Shown: positions 25,452-33,987 of the stretch, piece by piece
Layout: every line of letters begins with the position of its first letter
Position numbering within the stretch: the first letter of the stretch is position 1
Assembly: GCA_963663665.2 (NCBI GenBank)
Contig: CAXXKP010000010.1
Location: 186,001-250,000, forward strand
Reading direction: 5' to 3'
DNA length: 64,000 nt
DNA from: SABI01 sp963663665
GTDB taxonomy: Bacteria; Spirochaetota; Spirochaetia; Sphaerochaetales; Sphaerochaetaceae
Notes under the pieces: generated by a model
Databases searched by the model: none
Told to the model about the DNA's origin: nothing
The model's input: only the letters and a program-made list of their open reading frames with translations
Program-made: the position numbers and the translations under genes

Positions 25452-26377
25452 GAAAGATTTTTTTTTATTCCTCGCTCCCTAATGATTGTTTTTGGTTCTT
25501 CGTTCTGAACAAAACTATATGAGGGGACATCATAGTGAATCCAAGAGTTTGAACCAACAATTGAATGCTCTCCCACTTTGATATCTCCTAATATTGTAGC
25601 ATTAGCATAAATAGTAACGTAGTCACTTATTGTTGGGTGTCGCTTTTGATTTCTAATAAGATTCCCACAAGCATCCTTAGGAAAACTTAACGCACCAAGA
25701 GTTACACCTTGATACATTTTTACATGGTTCCCAATAATAGTTGTCTCCCCAATTACAACGCCTGTTCCGTGGTCTATGAATAATGATCGGCCAATAGTGG
25801 CTCCAGGATGGATATCTATTCCCGTTTGATTATGAATTATTTCACTGAACATTCTTGGAATGAGAGGTACTTTCTTTGTATAGAGAAAGTGAGAAATTCT
25901 GTGCATTGTAAGAGCACAGATTCCAGGATAGGTAAGTATGGTTTCTTGAATACTCGTTGCTGCAGGGTCCCCATCAAAAGCTGCTTGGGCATCTTCTTTT
26001 AGCATAATTCTCATTTCAGGAAGAGCTTCAAGGAATTCAATGGTTGTATTTTTTGCGATCTCTTTATATTGGACGGTATCGTCATCTCCCAATTGATATG
26101 GATTATCATAGAACCAACCTAGGAAAATTTGGCTTTCTAACTCATCACTCACTTTTTTCATCATCATCGTGATGAATGTTGTGACAGTCTCCTTGTTTAA
26201 TACTTCATTGCCGCTACGACCTGGGAAAAGAAGTTCAAAAATATCAAATACAGTCTCTTGTAATCGCATTCTACTTGGAGCTGGTCTGAAAGAGATGTAT
26301 TTAGATTTTTCAAAACGATCAAAACTTTTAATATAAGCGGGTATGAACCGTTCTATATCGATGTCGGTGTGTTCCAT
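25448..26377 (-). CDS. cysE: Serine O-acetyltransferase (EpsC type)
   Basis: A 309-residue serine acetyltransferase, which makes O-acetylserine, the first step of cysteine synthesis. The left-handed beta-helix shows hexapeptide repeats around IDIHPGATIGRSLFIDHGTG and then VVIGETTIIGNHVKMYQGVT. The roughly 170-residue helical N-terminal domain is longer than in CysE, matching the EpsC/spirochaete form. I chose ATG 26377 because AGGAG lies five bases upstream; another ATG at 26410 lacks a site. It is divergent from argS and overlaps the AraC gene stop by four bases. Confidence 0.9.
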   Translation of the reverse strand: MEHTDIDIERFIPAYIKSFDRFEKSKYISFRPAPSRMRLQETVFDIFELLFPGRSGNEVLNKETVTTFITMMMKKVSDELESQIFLGWFYDNPYQLGDDDTVQYKEIAKNTTIEFLEALPEMRIMLKEDAQAAFDGDPAATSIQETILTYPGICALTMHRISHFLYTKKVPLIPRMFSEIIHNQTGIDIHPGATIGRSLFIDHGTGVVIGETTIIGNHVKMYQGVTLGALSFPKDACGNLIRNQKRHPTISDYVTIYANATILGDIKVGEHSIVGSNSWIHYDVPSYSFVQNEEPKTIIRERGIKKNLS

Positions 26378-26438
26378 AGAAACTCCTCGTCTTTTACTAT
26401 AGTGATTCACACATTTTTTCTCAATACCAACTCATCTC

Positions 26439-26467
26439 TTGCACAGAGCCCATCTTATTTGTATAGT
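26439..26467 (+). promoter_or_regulatory. Sigma-70-type promoter for argS
   Basis: TTGCAC (26439-26444), a 17-base spacer and TATAGT (26462-26467) give a close match to consensus. The start site would be near 26475, about 35 bases before the argS ATG. Confidence 0.6.
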
Positions 26468-26509
26468 AGCAGCTGTTCATATAAATCATTTTTATTTTGG
26501 AGAAAATTG

Positions 26510-28282
26510 ATGTTACAGCAGATGAAAGAGTATTGGAAAGAGACTATTAGCGCTCAAATACTAGAAATAGCACGAGAATCTGGGATAGATGAGGCTCTTG
26601 TCAAGGACGTGGGTGAGCTTGTTGTTCAAACTCCGCCAAAACCAGAACTTGGAGATCTAGCGTTTCCTCTGTTTCCTTATGCGAAGCTTTTGCGAAGTGC
26701 TCCAGCTAAAATTGTTCAATTAGTTTGCGATAGATTAATTACTAAAGTTGGAATTGACAAGGATCGAATATTACCAGCTGGACCCTATTTAAATGTGAAG
26801 ATTGATGTTGCTTCCCTTGCGATAGACCTCGATAAAGAAATTCAAGATAAAAAAGATAGATACGGTCATACAACTCTTCTCAAAGGGAAAAAAATGATGG
26901 TTGAATTCAGCTGCCCTAATACAAACAAGCCTCTCCATCTTGGACATCTTCGAAATGACGCTATCGGTATGAGCATCTCTCGCTTATTAGAAGCAAACGG
27001 TGCTGAGGTTCAAAAAGTAAACCTCATTAATAACAGAGGAGTTCATATTTGTAAGAGTATGTTAGCCTACCAGAAATTTGGTAATGGAGAAACCCCTGAA
27101 ACTCATAACATAAAAGGTGACCACCTTGTAGGCAAGTATTATGTTCGTTTCGCAGCATGGGAGAAGGAAGAAAAAGAGGCCTCCGAACAAGCACAAGCGA
27201 TGTTGAAAAAATGGGAGGATGGTGACAAAGATGTCTTATCCCTCTGGTCATTGATGAATAAGTGGACCCTCGATGGTGTGAATGAGACTTACCAGAAGAC
27301 AGGAATTTCTTTTGATGAATATTACTACGAAAGCGATACCTATAAATTAGGTAGAGATATTGTCCATAAAGGGTTGGAAAAAGGAGTTTTTTATAAAGAA
27401 CCGGATGGTTCTGTGTGGATAGATCTCGAACCTATAAACCTTGATAAGAAAGTCGTCCTTAGAAAGGATGGAACCTCTCTTTACCTCACACAAGATATTG
27501 GAACAGCAATACAACGACATGAGAAATGGCCTTTCGACTCTCTTATATTTGTCGTTGCAAGTGAACAATCATACCACTTTAAAGTATTGTTTTATGTATT
27601 GGAACAATTAGGATATTCGTGGGCAAAAAACCTCTTCCATCTTGCCTATGGTATGGTTAACCTTCCTGATGGTAAAATGAAGAGTAGGGAAGGAACTGTC
27701 GTCGATGCAGATGATCTTATTGACTCTCTTACGCAACTAGCAAAAGGTGAGATAATCTCTAAATCGAGAGAAGGTATGGTTGGTGATATTGATGAGGTAA
27801 GTAGCGATATCGCCCTTGGCGCTTTAAATTATTATTTGTTACAAACAACAGCAACAAAGGATATGATTTTCAATCCAGATGAATCGATCTCATTTAGTGG
27901 CAATACCGGCCCATACCTGCAATATATGGGGGCAAGAATAAGTAGCATGTTAAAAAAATGGGAGGAAATGAAAAATAATTTTAATGATATCTCATTTGAT
28001 GCATCTCTTCTTACCCTTCAAGATGAGAGAGAACTTATAAAAAGTATTGCTTCGTTCGATACTCTTGTCTCCCTTGCTGCAAAAGAGTATAATCCATCAA
28101 TAATTACCTCCTATTTATACGAAATATCTCGTTTATTTAGTAGGTATTACCATGACCATCAAATATTAAAAGCACAAACGCCCGAGCTTATTAAAGCTCG
28201 AGTTACACTTGTGAAGATGTTATTGCAAGTCTTAAAAAATGCCTATTATGTAGTAGGAATTCCATTTTTAGAGTCAATGTAA
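26510..28282 (+). CDS. argS: Arginyl-tRNA synthetase
   Basis: A 590-residue class I arginyl-tRNA synthetase. The N-terminal Add1 domain precedes the nucleotide-binding motif HLGHLRND in the block CPNTNKPLHLGH, and the KMSKS-equivalent loop is KMKSREGTV. The C-terminal DALR anticodon-binding domain begins near LLTLQDERELIKSIA. The start at ATG 26510 follows TTTTGGAG by seven bases; an upstream in-frame ATG at 26369 lies in the divergent gene and is rejected. It charges tRNA-Arg in the cytosol. It is separated from rplU by 83 bases with a second promoter. Confidence 0.96.
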   Translation: MLQQMKEYWKETISAQILEIARESGIDEALVKDVGELVVQTPPKPELGDLAFPLFPYAKLLRSAPAKIVQLVCDRLITKVGIDKDRILPAGPYLNVKIDVASLAIDLDKEIQDKKDRYGHTTLLKGKKMMVEFSCPNTNKPLHLGHLRNDAIGMSISRLLEANGAEVQKVNLINNRGVHICKSMLAYQKFGNGETPETHNIKGDHLVGKYYVRFAAWEKEEKEASEQAQAMLKKWEDGDKDVLSLWSLMNKWTLDGVNETYQKTGISFDEYYYESDTYKLGRDIVHKGLEKGVFYKEPDGSVWIDLEPINLDKKVVLRKDGTSLYLTQDIGTAIQRHEKWPFDSLIFVVASEQSYHFKVLFYVLEQLGYSWAKNLFHLAYGMVNLPDGKMKSREGTVVDADDLIDSLTQLAKGEIISKSREGMVGDIDEVSSDIALGALNYYLLQTTATKDMIFNPDESISFSGNTGPYLQYMGARISSMLKKWEEMKNNFNDISFDASLLTLQDERELIKSIASFDTLVSLAAKEYNPSIITSYLYEISRLFSRYYHDHQILKAQTPELIKARVTLVKMLLQVLKNAYYVVGIPFLESM

Positions 28283-28301
28283 AGCGAATAACCCAAACCT
28301 C

Positions 28302-28330
28302 TTGTAATTATTAATCTGTTATGATATAAG
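28302..28330 (+). promoter_or_regulatory. Promoter for the rplU-rpmA-obgE operon
   Basis: TTGTAA (28302-28307) and TATAAG (28325-28330) are separated by 17 bases. They precede rplU by 35 bases and would drive the seven-gene block through rsfS. Confidence 0.5.
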
Positions 28331-28365
28331 AGAGTCTGCATATTATTGGATAAGGATGTATATAG

Positions 28366-28677
28366 ATGTACGCACTCGTAGAAATTCTAGGCAAGCAGTA
28401 CAAAGCGCAGGAAGGCGCTACACTTAAAGTTGACAAGATGGATGTTGAAATGGGCCAAGAGGTCACTTTTGATACAGTTGTTGCCTTTAAGGATGGTGAA
28501 AAATCTGTCTTTGGTACTCCATATGTTGATGGGGCAAAAGTTGTTGCCACCGTTGATGAATTAGTGAAGGGCAAGAAGATCAAGGTCTTCAAGTTTCATA
28601 GACGAAAGGGATATCGCAGGACTCAGGGCCATCGCGAAAAATATTCAATGATCACTATTAAAGAGATCAAAGCTTAA
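28366..28677 (+). CDS. rplU: Ribosomal protein bL21
   Basis: A 103-residue L21 protein of normal length. It starts MYALVEILGKQYKAQEG, has the central DTVVAFKDGE and ends with KVFKFHRRKGYRRTQGHRE, the conserved basic motif that contacts 23S rRNA domains. It opens the L21-L27-Obg cluster common to many bacteria. In many Firmicutes a cysteine protease gene (prp) lies between L21 and L27; here only 10 bases separate them. Confidence 0.97.
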   Translation: MYALVEILGKQYKAQEGATLKVDKMDVEMGQEVTFDTVVAFKDGEKSVFGTPYVDGAKVVATVDELVKGKKIKVFKFHRRKGYRRTQGHREKYSMITIKEIKA

Positions 28678-28687
28678 GGAGTTAGAG

Positions 28688-28942
28688 ATGGCACATAAGA
28701 AAGGTGGCGGAAGTAGTAGAAACGGTCGCGATTCCAATTCTCAACGTCTTGGAGTGAAAAGATTTGGTGGTCAGATTGTCAAGGCTGGCGAAATTTTAGT
28801 AAGACAACACGGAAATAAATTCCACGCAGGGGAGAACGTTGGCTGTGGAAGAGATTTTACTCTCTTCGCAAAAGAAGCCGGCTCGGTTGATTTTCATATT
28901 CGTAATAACCGAAAATATATTCGTATACTTCCTTCTGCGTAA
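28688..28942 (+). CDS. rpmA: Ribosomal protein bL27
   Basis: An 84-residue L27 protein beginning MAHKKGGGSSRNGRDS and containing QRLGVKRFGGQ and RQHGNKFHAGENVG. The N-terminal tail, which reaches the peptidyl-transferase centre, is present without the cleavable extension seen in bacteria with the Prp protease. This fits the absence of prp between rplU and rpmA. A GGAG site precedes the ATG. Confidence 0.97.
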   Translation: MAHKKGGGSSRNGRDSNSQRLGVKRFGGQIVKAGEILVRQHGNKFHAGENVGCGRDFTLFAKEAGSVDFHIRNNRKYIRILPSA

Positions 28943-28970
28943 ATTGTAGGAATTACGATAGAGACTAATA

Positions 28971-30023
28971 ATGTTTGGATTTTCAGATGAGACCTATATA
29001 GATGTTGCCTCCGGAAACGGGGGCAACGGTTGTGTTTCTTTCCGTCGTGAGAAATATATCCCTAAAGGGGGCCCCGATGGGGGAGATGGCGGTCGTGGTG
29101 GAGATGTAGTCTTTGTCGTGAAAAACAATTTACGAACCCTCTCACACTTAAAAAAAATTCGTGTATTTAGAGCTGAGAATGGTCATAGTGGTAGAGGTAA
29201 TCGCTGTTTTGGCAGAGATGGTGTAAATATTGAAATTCCTGTTCCTCCTGGGACAGTTATTAAAGACGCTACGAGTGGAGAAATTATTAAAGACCTTACA
29301 GGTTTAGATAGTTTTGTCTTCTTAACAGGTGGCCGAGGCGGACAAGGGAATTGGCACTTTAAAACTGCAACACGCCAAACTCCTCGATTTGCCCAACCTG
29401 GTGAGAAAGGTGTAGAAATAAGACTCGGTGTTGAGCTCCTCGTTATTGCAGATATTGGTTTTGTAGGATTCCCTAATGCAGGAAAATCTTCATTATTAAA
29501 CAATCTCACTAATGCTCACACAAAAGTTGCTGGATATCCTTTTACTACAAAAATTCCTCAACTCGGTATGTTCCGTTATGATGACCATGATGTCGTGTTA
29601 GCCGATATTCCAGGTCTTATAGAAGGAGCTAGTCAAGGTGCTGGTATGGGGTATAAATTCTTGCGCCATATTTCTAGAACACTTGCACTTGCCTTCTTTA
29701 TTGATTTAACTGATGATAATTTTCTTACCTCTTATCCAACACTTCTTAATGAACTTGAAAGTTATGCCCCTGAATTGATTCAAAAACCACGAGTAATCAT
29801 AGGAACAAAAATAGATGAAGAGGGAACACAAGAACGTCTCGTTGAGTTAAAAGATAGCATTAAGGATTATGAGGTACTTCCTTTATCGAATATTACAGGT
29901 AGTGGTTTGGATGCAATAAAACAGGCATTTATCCATATTACCTATACCCATAAAGAGGAAGAAGTCGGTGACGGTTTTTCTACTGTTGTTGATGAAAGCG
30001 TGGAGTATCGAGATAAGGTGTGA
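28971..30023 (+). CDS. obgE: Obg/CgtA GTPase
   Basis: A 350-residue Obg GTPase. The glycine-rich Obg domain (residues 1-160) includes ASGNGGNGCVSFRREKYI and GGPDGGDGGRGG. The G domain has G1 GFPNAGKSS, G3 DIPGLIEGA and G4 GTKID. After the G domain only a short acidic tail remains, so there is no OCT domain. It acts in 50S ribosome assembly and stress signalling. It is the third gene of the L21 cluster, and its stop overlaps the GTG start of nadD by four bases (GTGTGA-type junction). Confidence 0.95.
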   Translation: MFGFSDETYIDVASGNGGNGCVSFRREKYIPKGGPDGGDGGRGGDVVFVVKNNLRTLSHLKKIRVFRAENGHSGRGNRCFGRDGVNIEIPVPPGTVIKDATSGEIIKDLTGLDSFVFLTGGRGGQGNWHFKTATRQTPRFAQPGEKGVEIRLGVELLVIADIGFVGFPNAGKSSLLNNLTNAHTKVAGYPFTTKIPQLGMFRYDDHDVVLADIPGLIEGASQGAGMGYKFLRHISRTLALAFFIDLTDDNFLTSYPTLLNELESYAPELIQKPRVIIGTKIDEEGTQERLVELKDSIKDYEVLPLSNITGSGLDAIKQAFIHITYTHKEEEVGDGFSTVVDESVEYRDKV

Positions 30024-30640
30024 AAACAATAATTTTTGGTGGAACATTTGATCCAATTCATCTCGGGCATCTTTACCTCTTACATGCTATTGCAAGTTTA
30101 TCAGATTATGAACGTATTATTATAATCCCAACTTATGACCCGCCTCATAAAATTTATGATAAACAAATAAGTGATACTGATCGACTAGAGCTTTTATATA
30201 GAGGGGTAGAAGATTACCGAGTTTTATATCCTGAAGACAGGCCTATTGAAATAATTATAGATTCAGTTGAGATAGATCGTGGCGGAAAGAGTTACATGTA
30301 TGATACTGTTCTCAACCTATATACGAGATATCAAATCACAGGAAAAATCGCTGTAGCTATTGGTGATGATCTTTTGCCCACAATTAGCTCATGGTACCGA
30401 GCCGAAGAATTGTTTCAATTAGTCTATTTTATTATAGTGAATAGATTAGAAAAAAGTAAAATTGAATTACCTAAAACTTTACAAGGTGAGTACATAGAGG
30501 TTGAACCTTTCTTGTGTAGTTCCACTATTATCAGAGAGATGCTTGGAAATGCAAAAAGTTCGCTTCATAGTCTATCTTTCTTACTGAGTGAATCTGTATT
30601 AGACTATATAATAGATTATGACCTCTACCAACGACATTAA
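30020..30640 (+). CDS. nadD: Nicotinate-nucleotide adenylyltransferase
   Basis: A 206-residue NadD, which makes deamido-NAD from nicotinate mononucleotide and ATP. The nucleotidyltransferase motif is GGTFDPIHLGHL, followed by PTYDPPHK and the C-terminal SSTIIREML (the ISxTxxR equivalent). GTG at 30020 is the start and overlaps the obgE stop. The end overlaps yqeK by 23 bases. The nadD-yqeK-x-rsfS order is conserved in many bacteria. Confidence 0.93.
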   Translation: MKTIIFGGTFDPIHLGHLYLLHAIASLSDYERIIIIPTYDPPHKIYDKQISDTDRLELLYRGVEDYRVLYPEDRPIEIIIDSVEIDRGGKSYMYDTVLNLYTRYQITGKIAVAIGDDLLPTISSWYRAEELFQLVYFIIVNRLEKSKIELPKTLQGEYIEVEPFLCSSTIIREMLGNAKSSLHSLSFLLSESVLDYIIDYDLYQRH

Positions 30641-31214
30641 TTCATTATTAGAGAGAACACTCTCGAAAAAGAGAAAAGATCACTCAATACGTACTGCTGA
30701 ATATGCTCTTGTGCTATTAAAAAAGTATACACCCCAGTTTTCTCCAGAGGATCAAACAGATATTTTTAACGCATCTCTTTTTCATGATATCGCTCGTGAA
30801 TACTCAAAGAAAGACCTTCTTGAATATGCTTCTAAATATCATCTTGAACTAGAAAAAGAGGAAATTGAATTCCCTGTACTTCTGCATGCCCCAGTTGGTG
30901 CATATATGATGAGTCAATATCAGGTGCTCAACAAAGAAAAGATGATTAAAGCAGTGAGATGGCACTCTTTAGGATCTAGTACGATGGGCTTATTTGGAGC
31001 AATTCTCTTTTGTGCAGACTATATGGAATTGGGTAGATCTTATATGAATGATGAGAGAAGAAATGTTTTATTAACAAGTACCTCAATTGAAGAACTAACA
31101 CTAAGCATAGTAAAACAACAAATAGAACATATGAAAGATTGTCATCACTGCATATCCTCTTCTATGAATTCACTTTTCAAGTTTTTAAAGAACGGGGGAA
31201 TATTTGATGCTTAA
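30618..31214 (+). CDS. yqeK: YqeK-type HD phosphohydrolase
   Basis: A 198-residue HD-domain protein. Its ligands appear in KRKDHSIRTAEYA, FHDIAREY, LLHAPVGAYM and RWHSLG, the pattern of YqeK, a symmetrical diadenosine tetraphosphate hydrolase. It lies between nadD (23-base overlap) and a lipoprotein gene, matching the conserved nadD-yqeK neighbourhood. Ap4A removal is the likely role, in the cytosol. Confidence 0.88.
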   Translation: MTSTNDINSLLERTLSKKRKDHSIRTAEYALVLLKKYTPQFSPEDQTDIFNASLFHDIAREYSKKDLLEYASKYHLELEKEEIEFPVLLHAPVGAYMMSQYQVLNKEKMIKAVRWHSLGSSTMGLFGAILFCADYMELGRSYMNDERRNVLLTSTSIEELTLSIVKQQIEHMKDCHHCISSSMNSLFKFLKNGGIFDA

Positions 31215-31794
31215 ACGGATGATTTTTTTAATCGCCTGTATACTGATGATATTTTCTACCTCTTGTACTACTAAAAGTCATGACGAAGTTTGGTATATTT
31301 CTAGTGATTCTTTTGGTTCGATCGTCGTAATGAATGAAAAAGAACATTACCTATTGATTGCTGGAATTGAAATGAATGATTTGAGTGCTTATAGAGGAAT
31401 TCTATTACAGGAAGAGATCGAAAGTGACAATCTTGGTGCACTTCAATCTCTCTTCAATCTTCCGTTTAACCATCTTGTAGAAGGTAATAAACAGGATTGG
31501 AAGGAAGTCTATAAGAAACCTCTTTCTGAGCTGAATGAAAGGGTGAATTATTTTGTTGGCAGTGAAGATGACTTGAGTAAAGTCGTTAACCCCGATACAC
31601 TAGAGTCTCTTAGTGGGAAGCAAACTACCGTACAAGATATTAAGAGGTTATACAATTACATTAAGAATGATACATATGTGCTAAGAGTCTATAATGTAAG
31701 TCAATTCTTTAATCCATATGGGGATGTTTCTATAAACCAGAGAAATATTGGAGAATGGATGATGAGAGCACTAGAAGAAATACGAAATAACTAA
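31207..31794 (+). CDS. Lipoprotein of unknown function in the LytR slot
   Basis: A 195-residue protein with a lipoprotein signal: basic start MLKRM, a hydrophobic core, and the lipobox FSTSC, giving lipidation at about Cys20. The mature part contains VWYISSDSFGSIVVMNEKEH and ends in a helical region (GEWMMRALEEIRNN). I recognise no family. In many related operons a LytR-CpsA-Psr gene sits between yqeK and rsfS, and the SDSFGSIVV strand is faintly like the LCP entry. However, the LCP Arg and Asp residues are not visible. ATG 31207 is preferred over TTG 31204, with GGGGGAA upstream. The start overlaps yqeK by eight bases. Confidence 0.75.
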   Translation: MLKRMIFLIACILMIFSTSCTTKSHDEVWYISSDSFGSIVVMNEKEHYLLIAGIEMNDLSAYRGILLQEEIESDNLGALQSLFNLPFNHLVEGNKQDWKEVYKKPLSELNERVNYFVGSEDDLSKVVNPDTLESLSGKQTTVQDIKRLYNYIKNDTYVLRVYNVSQFFNPYGDVSINQRNIGEWMMRALEEIRNN

Positions 31795-31809
31795 GGAGTT
31801 TTTTTTAAT

Positions 31810-32184
31810 ATGATGGATGCAGAAAGTAAAGCATTAGTAAGTGAAATTGCACAATTTATAACAGACAATAAGGGTGAAGATACGGTTGTCATTGATGTCA
31901 GTGAAGTGAGTGGTTGGTCAGATTGTTTTATCGTATCAACAGTGAGTTCTGTTGGGCACCTTCGAGGGGTAGCAAAAGAGTTATGGAATTTCTTATCAGA
32001 AAGAAATGTCACGGTGATTAATCGGCACAAGAATGTAGCCGGAGATGGGTGGGAACTCATAGACTGTGGAGATATTGTCATTCACCTCATGGGTAAAGAT
32101 TTACGAGAGTTCTATAATCTTGAAAGGCTATGGCAAACAGGTGAAAAGATAGATTTTATGAAAAAAATTGAAGATAAGAAATAA
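31810..32184 (+). CDS. rsfS: Ribosomal silencing factor RsfS
   Basis: A 124-residue RsfS/Iojap protein. It binds L14 on the 50S subunit and blocks joining to 30S during starvation. Conserved blocks are DVSEVSGWSDCFIVST, RHKNVAGDGWELIDCGD and VIHLMGKDLREFYNLERLW. It is the last gene of the L21-Obg-NadD operon and is followed within six bases by a strong two-way terminator. AAGGAG lies about 11 bases before ATG 31810. Confidence 0.93.
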   Translation: MMDAESKALVSEIAQFITDNKGEDTVVIDVSEVSGWSDCFIVSTVSSVGHLRGVAKELWNFLSERNVTVINRHKNVAGDGWELIDCGDIVIHLMGKDLREFYNLERLWQTGEKIDFMKKIEDKK

Positions 32185-32189
32185 TAAGA

Positions 32190-32217
32190 AGAGCCAAGCT
32201 GATAACAACTTGGCTCT
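32190..32217. terminator. Bidirectional terminator between rsfS and the ABC operon
   Basis: AGAGCCAAG (32190-32198) and CTTGGCTCT (32209-32217) form a perfect 9-bp stem with a ten-base loop. On the plus strand it is followed by AATCTTTT and on the minus strand by TCTTATTATTT, so it can end both converging transcripts. Confidence 0.7.
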
Positions 32218-32223
32218 AATCTT

Positions 32224-33018
32224 TTATGGGGCTAATAAGTCCTCGTCACTTGCATAATCTTTATTTCGTATTTTTTTGAACATTTCAACAAGTTTTAATA
32301 CTGTTAATTGTTGTTTTTCTTCACCACCAACATCAAGAATAATTTTCCCCTCGTCCATCATGATAAGTCTGTTCCCATAATCAATCGCATGCTGCATATT
32401 ATGAGTGACCATCAGAGATGTGAGATTGTATTTTTGAATAAATTCAGTAGTGAGATCCATGACTATTTGAGCATTACGAGGATCAAGTGCTGCGGTGTGT
32501 TCATCAAGTAAAAGCATCTGCGGTCGAGATAAAACTGTCATCAAAAGAGTAAGTGCTTGTCGCTGTCCTCCACTGAGGAGTCCAACATTATCTTTGAGCC
32601 GGTCTTCTAATCCCATAGACAGTTGTACAAGTTCACTTTTAAACAATTTTCTTTTTTGATTATTTAATGAAATAGTTAACCCTTTCATCCCCTTCTTTAG
32701 CGCTGTAATCATATTATCTTCAATCGACATTTTTGCAGCTGTTCCAACAGTAGGGTCTTGGAAGATTCTTCCGATGGTGAACGCTCTGCGATACTCTGGA
32801 GTATTAGTCACATCCTTGTCGTTTAATATAATCTTTCCACCTGTGACAGGGTAGGTTCCTCCTATTAAATTAAAAAGAGTACTTTTCCCAGAACCATTAC
32901 TTCCTACAACGGTAATGAAGTCTCCTGAGTTCACCGTGAAATTAATATACTCTAAGGCTACTTTCTCATTTACCGTCCCTGGGTAAAAGACTTTAGAAAC
33001 TTCTTGTATCTTAAGCAT
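32224..33018 (-). CDS. ABC transporter ATPase, TrpZ-like
   Basis: A 264-residue ABC ATPase. Walker A is GSNGSGKST, the signature is LSGGQRQAL, Walker B is LLLDEHTAALDP and the switch His is in VTHNM. It belongs with the permease and binding proteins upstream to the DUF534-linked family (COG1101/4120/2984), of which TrpXYZ for tryptophan is the best-known member. ATG 33018 follows AGGAG by nine bases and overlaps the permease stop by eight bases. It powers uptake from the cytosolic side of the membrane. Confidence 0.88.
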   Translation of the reverse strand: MLKIQEVSKVFYPGTVNEKVALEYINFTVNSGDFITVVGSNGSGKSTLFNLIGGTYPVTGGKIILNDKDVTNTPEYRRAFTIGRIFQDPTVGTAAKMSIEDNMITALKKGMKGLTISLNNQKRKLFKSELVQLSMGLEDRLKDNVGLLSGGQRQALTLLMTVLSRPQMLLLDEHTAALDPRNAQIVMDLTTEFIQKYNLTSLMVTHNMQHAIDYGNRLIMMDEGKIILDVGGEEKQQLTVLKLVEMFKKIRNKDYASDEDLLAP

Positions 33019-33961
33019 CAGGTGACTCCTTTTTTTCATTCCTTCTTTCTACATTTCTCTTCATTGCTTTCTTTCGTGCATCTGCAGAACTTGCAGCACT
33101 TCGAGTTTGAGCAATCACAAGAGAAACAATTACAAGGATGCCGGTAAGAAGTTTAAGATCACTAGGAGTAAGGTTGATATAATAACCATAATAACGGCCT
33201 AGGAACATCAATGCTTTATAAATGATTGCACCGAATATAACTCGTAATGTCAACAAGGAAATCTTATTACTCGAGAAAAGGAATTCACCTAACATAATAG
33301 CAGCTAAACCCTGTACAACCATTCCAACACCGAGGTTAGCATCAGCAAAGCCTTGGTATTGAGCGAGAAGAGCTCCACTTAGTGCGATGAGGGCATTAGA
33401 AAGAGCTATGCCAATGATTTTTAATGTGCGAGGATTAATACCCATAGAAACAACCATCTGCTCATTACTCCCAAGAGCACCGATTGCTATACCTAAATCT
33501 GTTCTGAAGAAAACATCCATCAACTCTTTTACTATTATTACGATAATTAGAGTTCCTACTAACAGAGCCCACGGTCCTGGTAGGAACGAGAAAATCTTTG
33601 GAATTTCAGTGTAGAGTGTTGTTATTCTCAGAAGAGGAACGTTAGCTCGTCCCCCAAGTATTCGAATATTAATCGAATAGAGCATCGTCATAGTTAAAAT
33701 ACCTGCTAATAGCCCAGGAACCTTCAGTCGATTATGAATCACTGCAGTAATAAGTCCAGCAACAGCTCCTGCGAGAGTTGCAAGGATAATAGCGGTAAAT
33801 ATTCCCATACCATTCACGATGGCCATAGTCGCAACGGCGGCTCCTGTTGCAAAGGAGCCGTCGGTAGTCAAATCTGGGAAATCTAGAATCCGGTATGAAA
33901 TTAACACACCTAATACCATGATGGAAAATATTAATCCATCAACAAAAATTCCTTCAATCAT
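33011..33961 (-). CDS. ABC transporter permease, TrpY-like
   Basis: A 316-residue permease with about eight membrane segments, of the BPD_transp_2 group. The N-terminal ISYRILDFPDLTTDGSFATG and the central ALGSNEQMVVSMGINPRTLKI are characteristic of the COG4120 family that partners DUF534 binding proteins. The C-terminal tail (RKKAMKRNVERRNEKKE) is strongly basic and cytoplasmic. It is translationally coupled to the ATPase and lies 27 bases after the nearer binding-protein gene. Confidence 0.87.
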   Translation of the reverse strand: MIEGIFVDGLIFSIMVLGVLISYRILDFPDLTTDGSFATGAAVATMAIVNGMGIFTAIILATLAGAVAGLITAVIHNRLKVPGLLAGILTMTMLYSINIRILGGRANVPLLRITTLYTEIPKIFSFLPGPWALLVGTLIIVIIVKELMDVFFRTDLGIAIGALGSNEQMVVSMGINPRTLKIIGIALSNALIALSGALLAQYQGFADANLGVGMVVQGLAAIMLGEFLFSSNKISLLTLRVIFGAIIYKALMFLGRYYGYYINLTPSDLKLLTGILVIVSLVIAQTRSAASSADARKKAMKRNVERRNEKKESPDA

Positions 33962-33987
33962 TAATTAATGTACCTATTCTTCTTAAG

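Noticed and set aside
26369..26509. N-terminal extension of argS from an upstream ATG
   Set aside because: The extra 47 residues are Ser/Tyr-rich and unlike ArgS, they overlap the divergent cysE start, and the promoter at 26439-26467 lies inside them.
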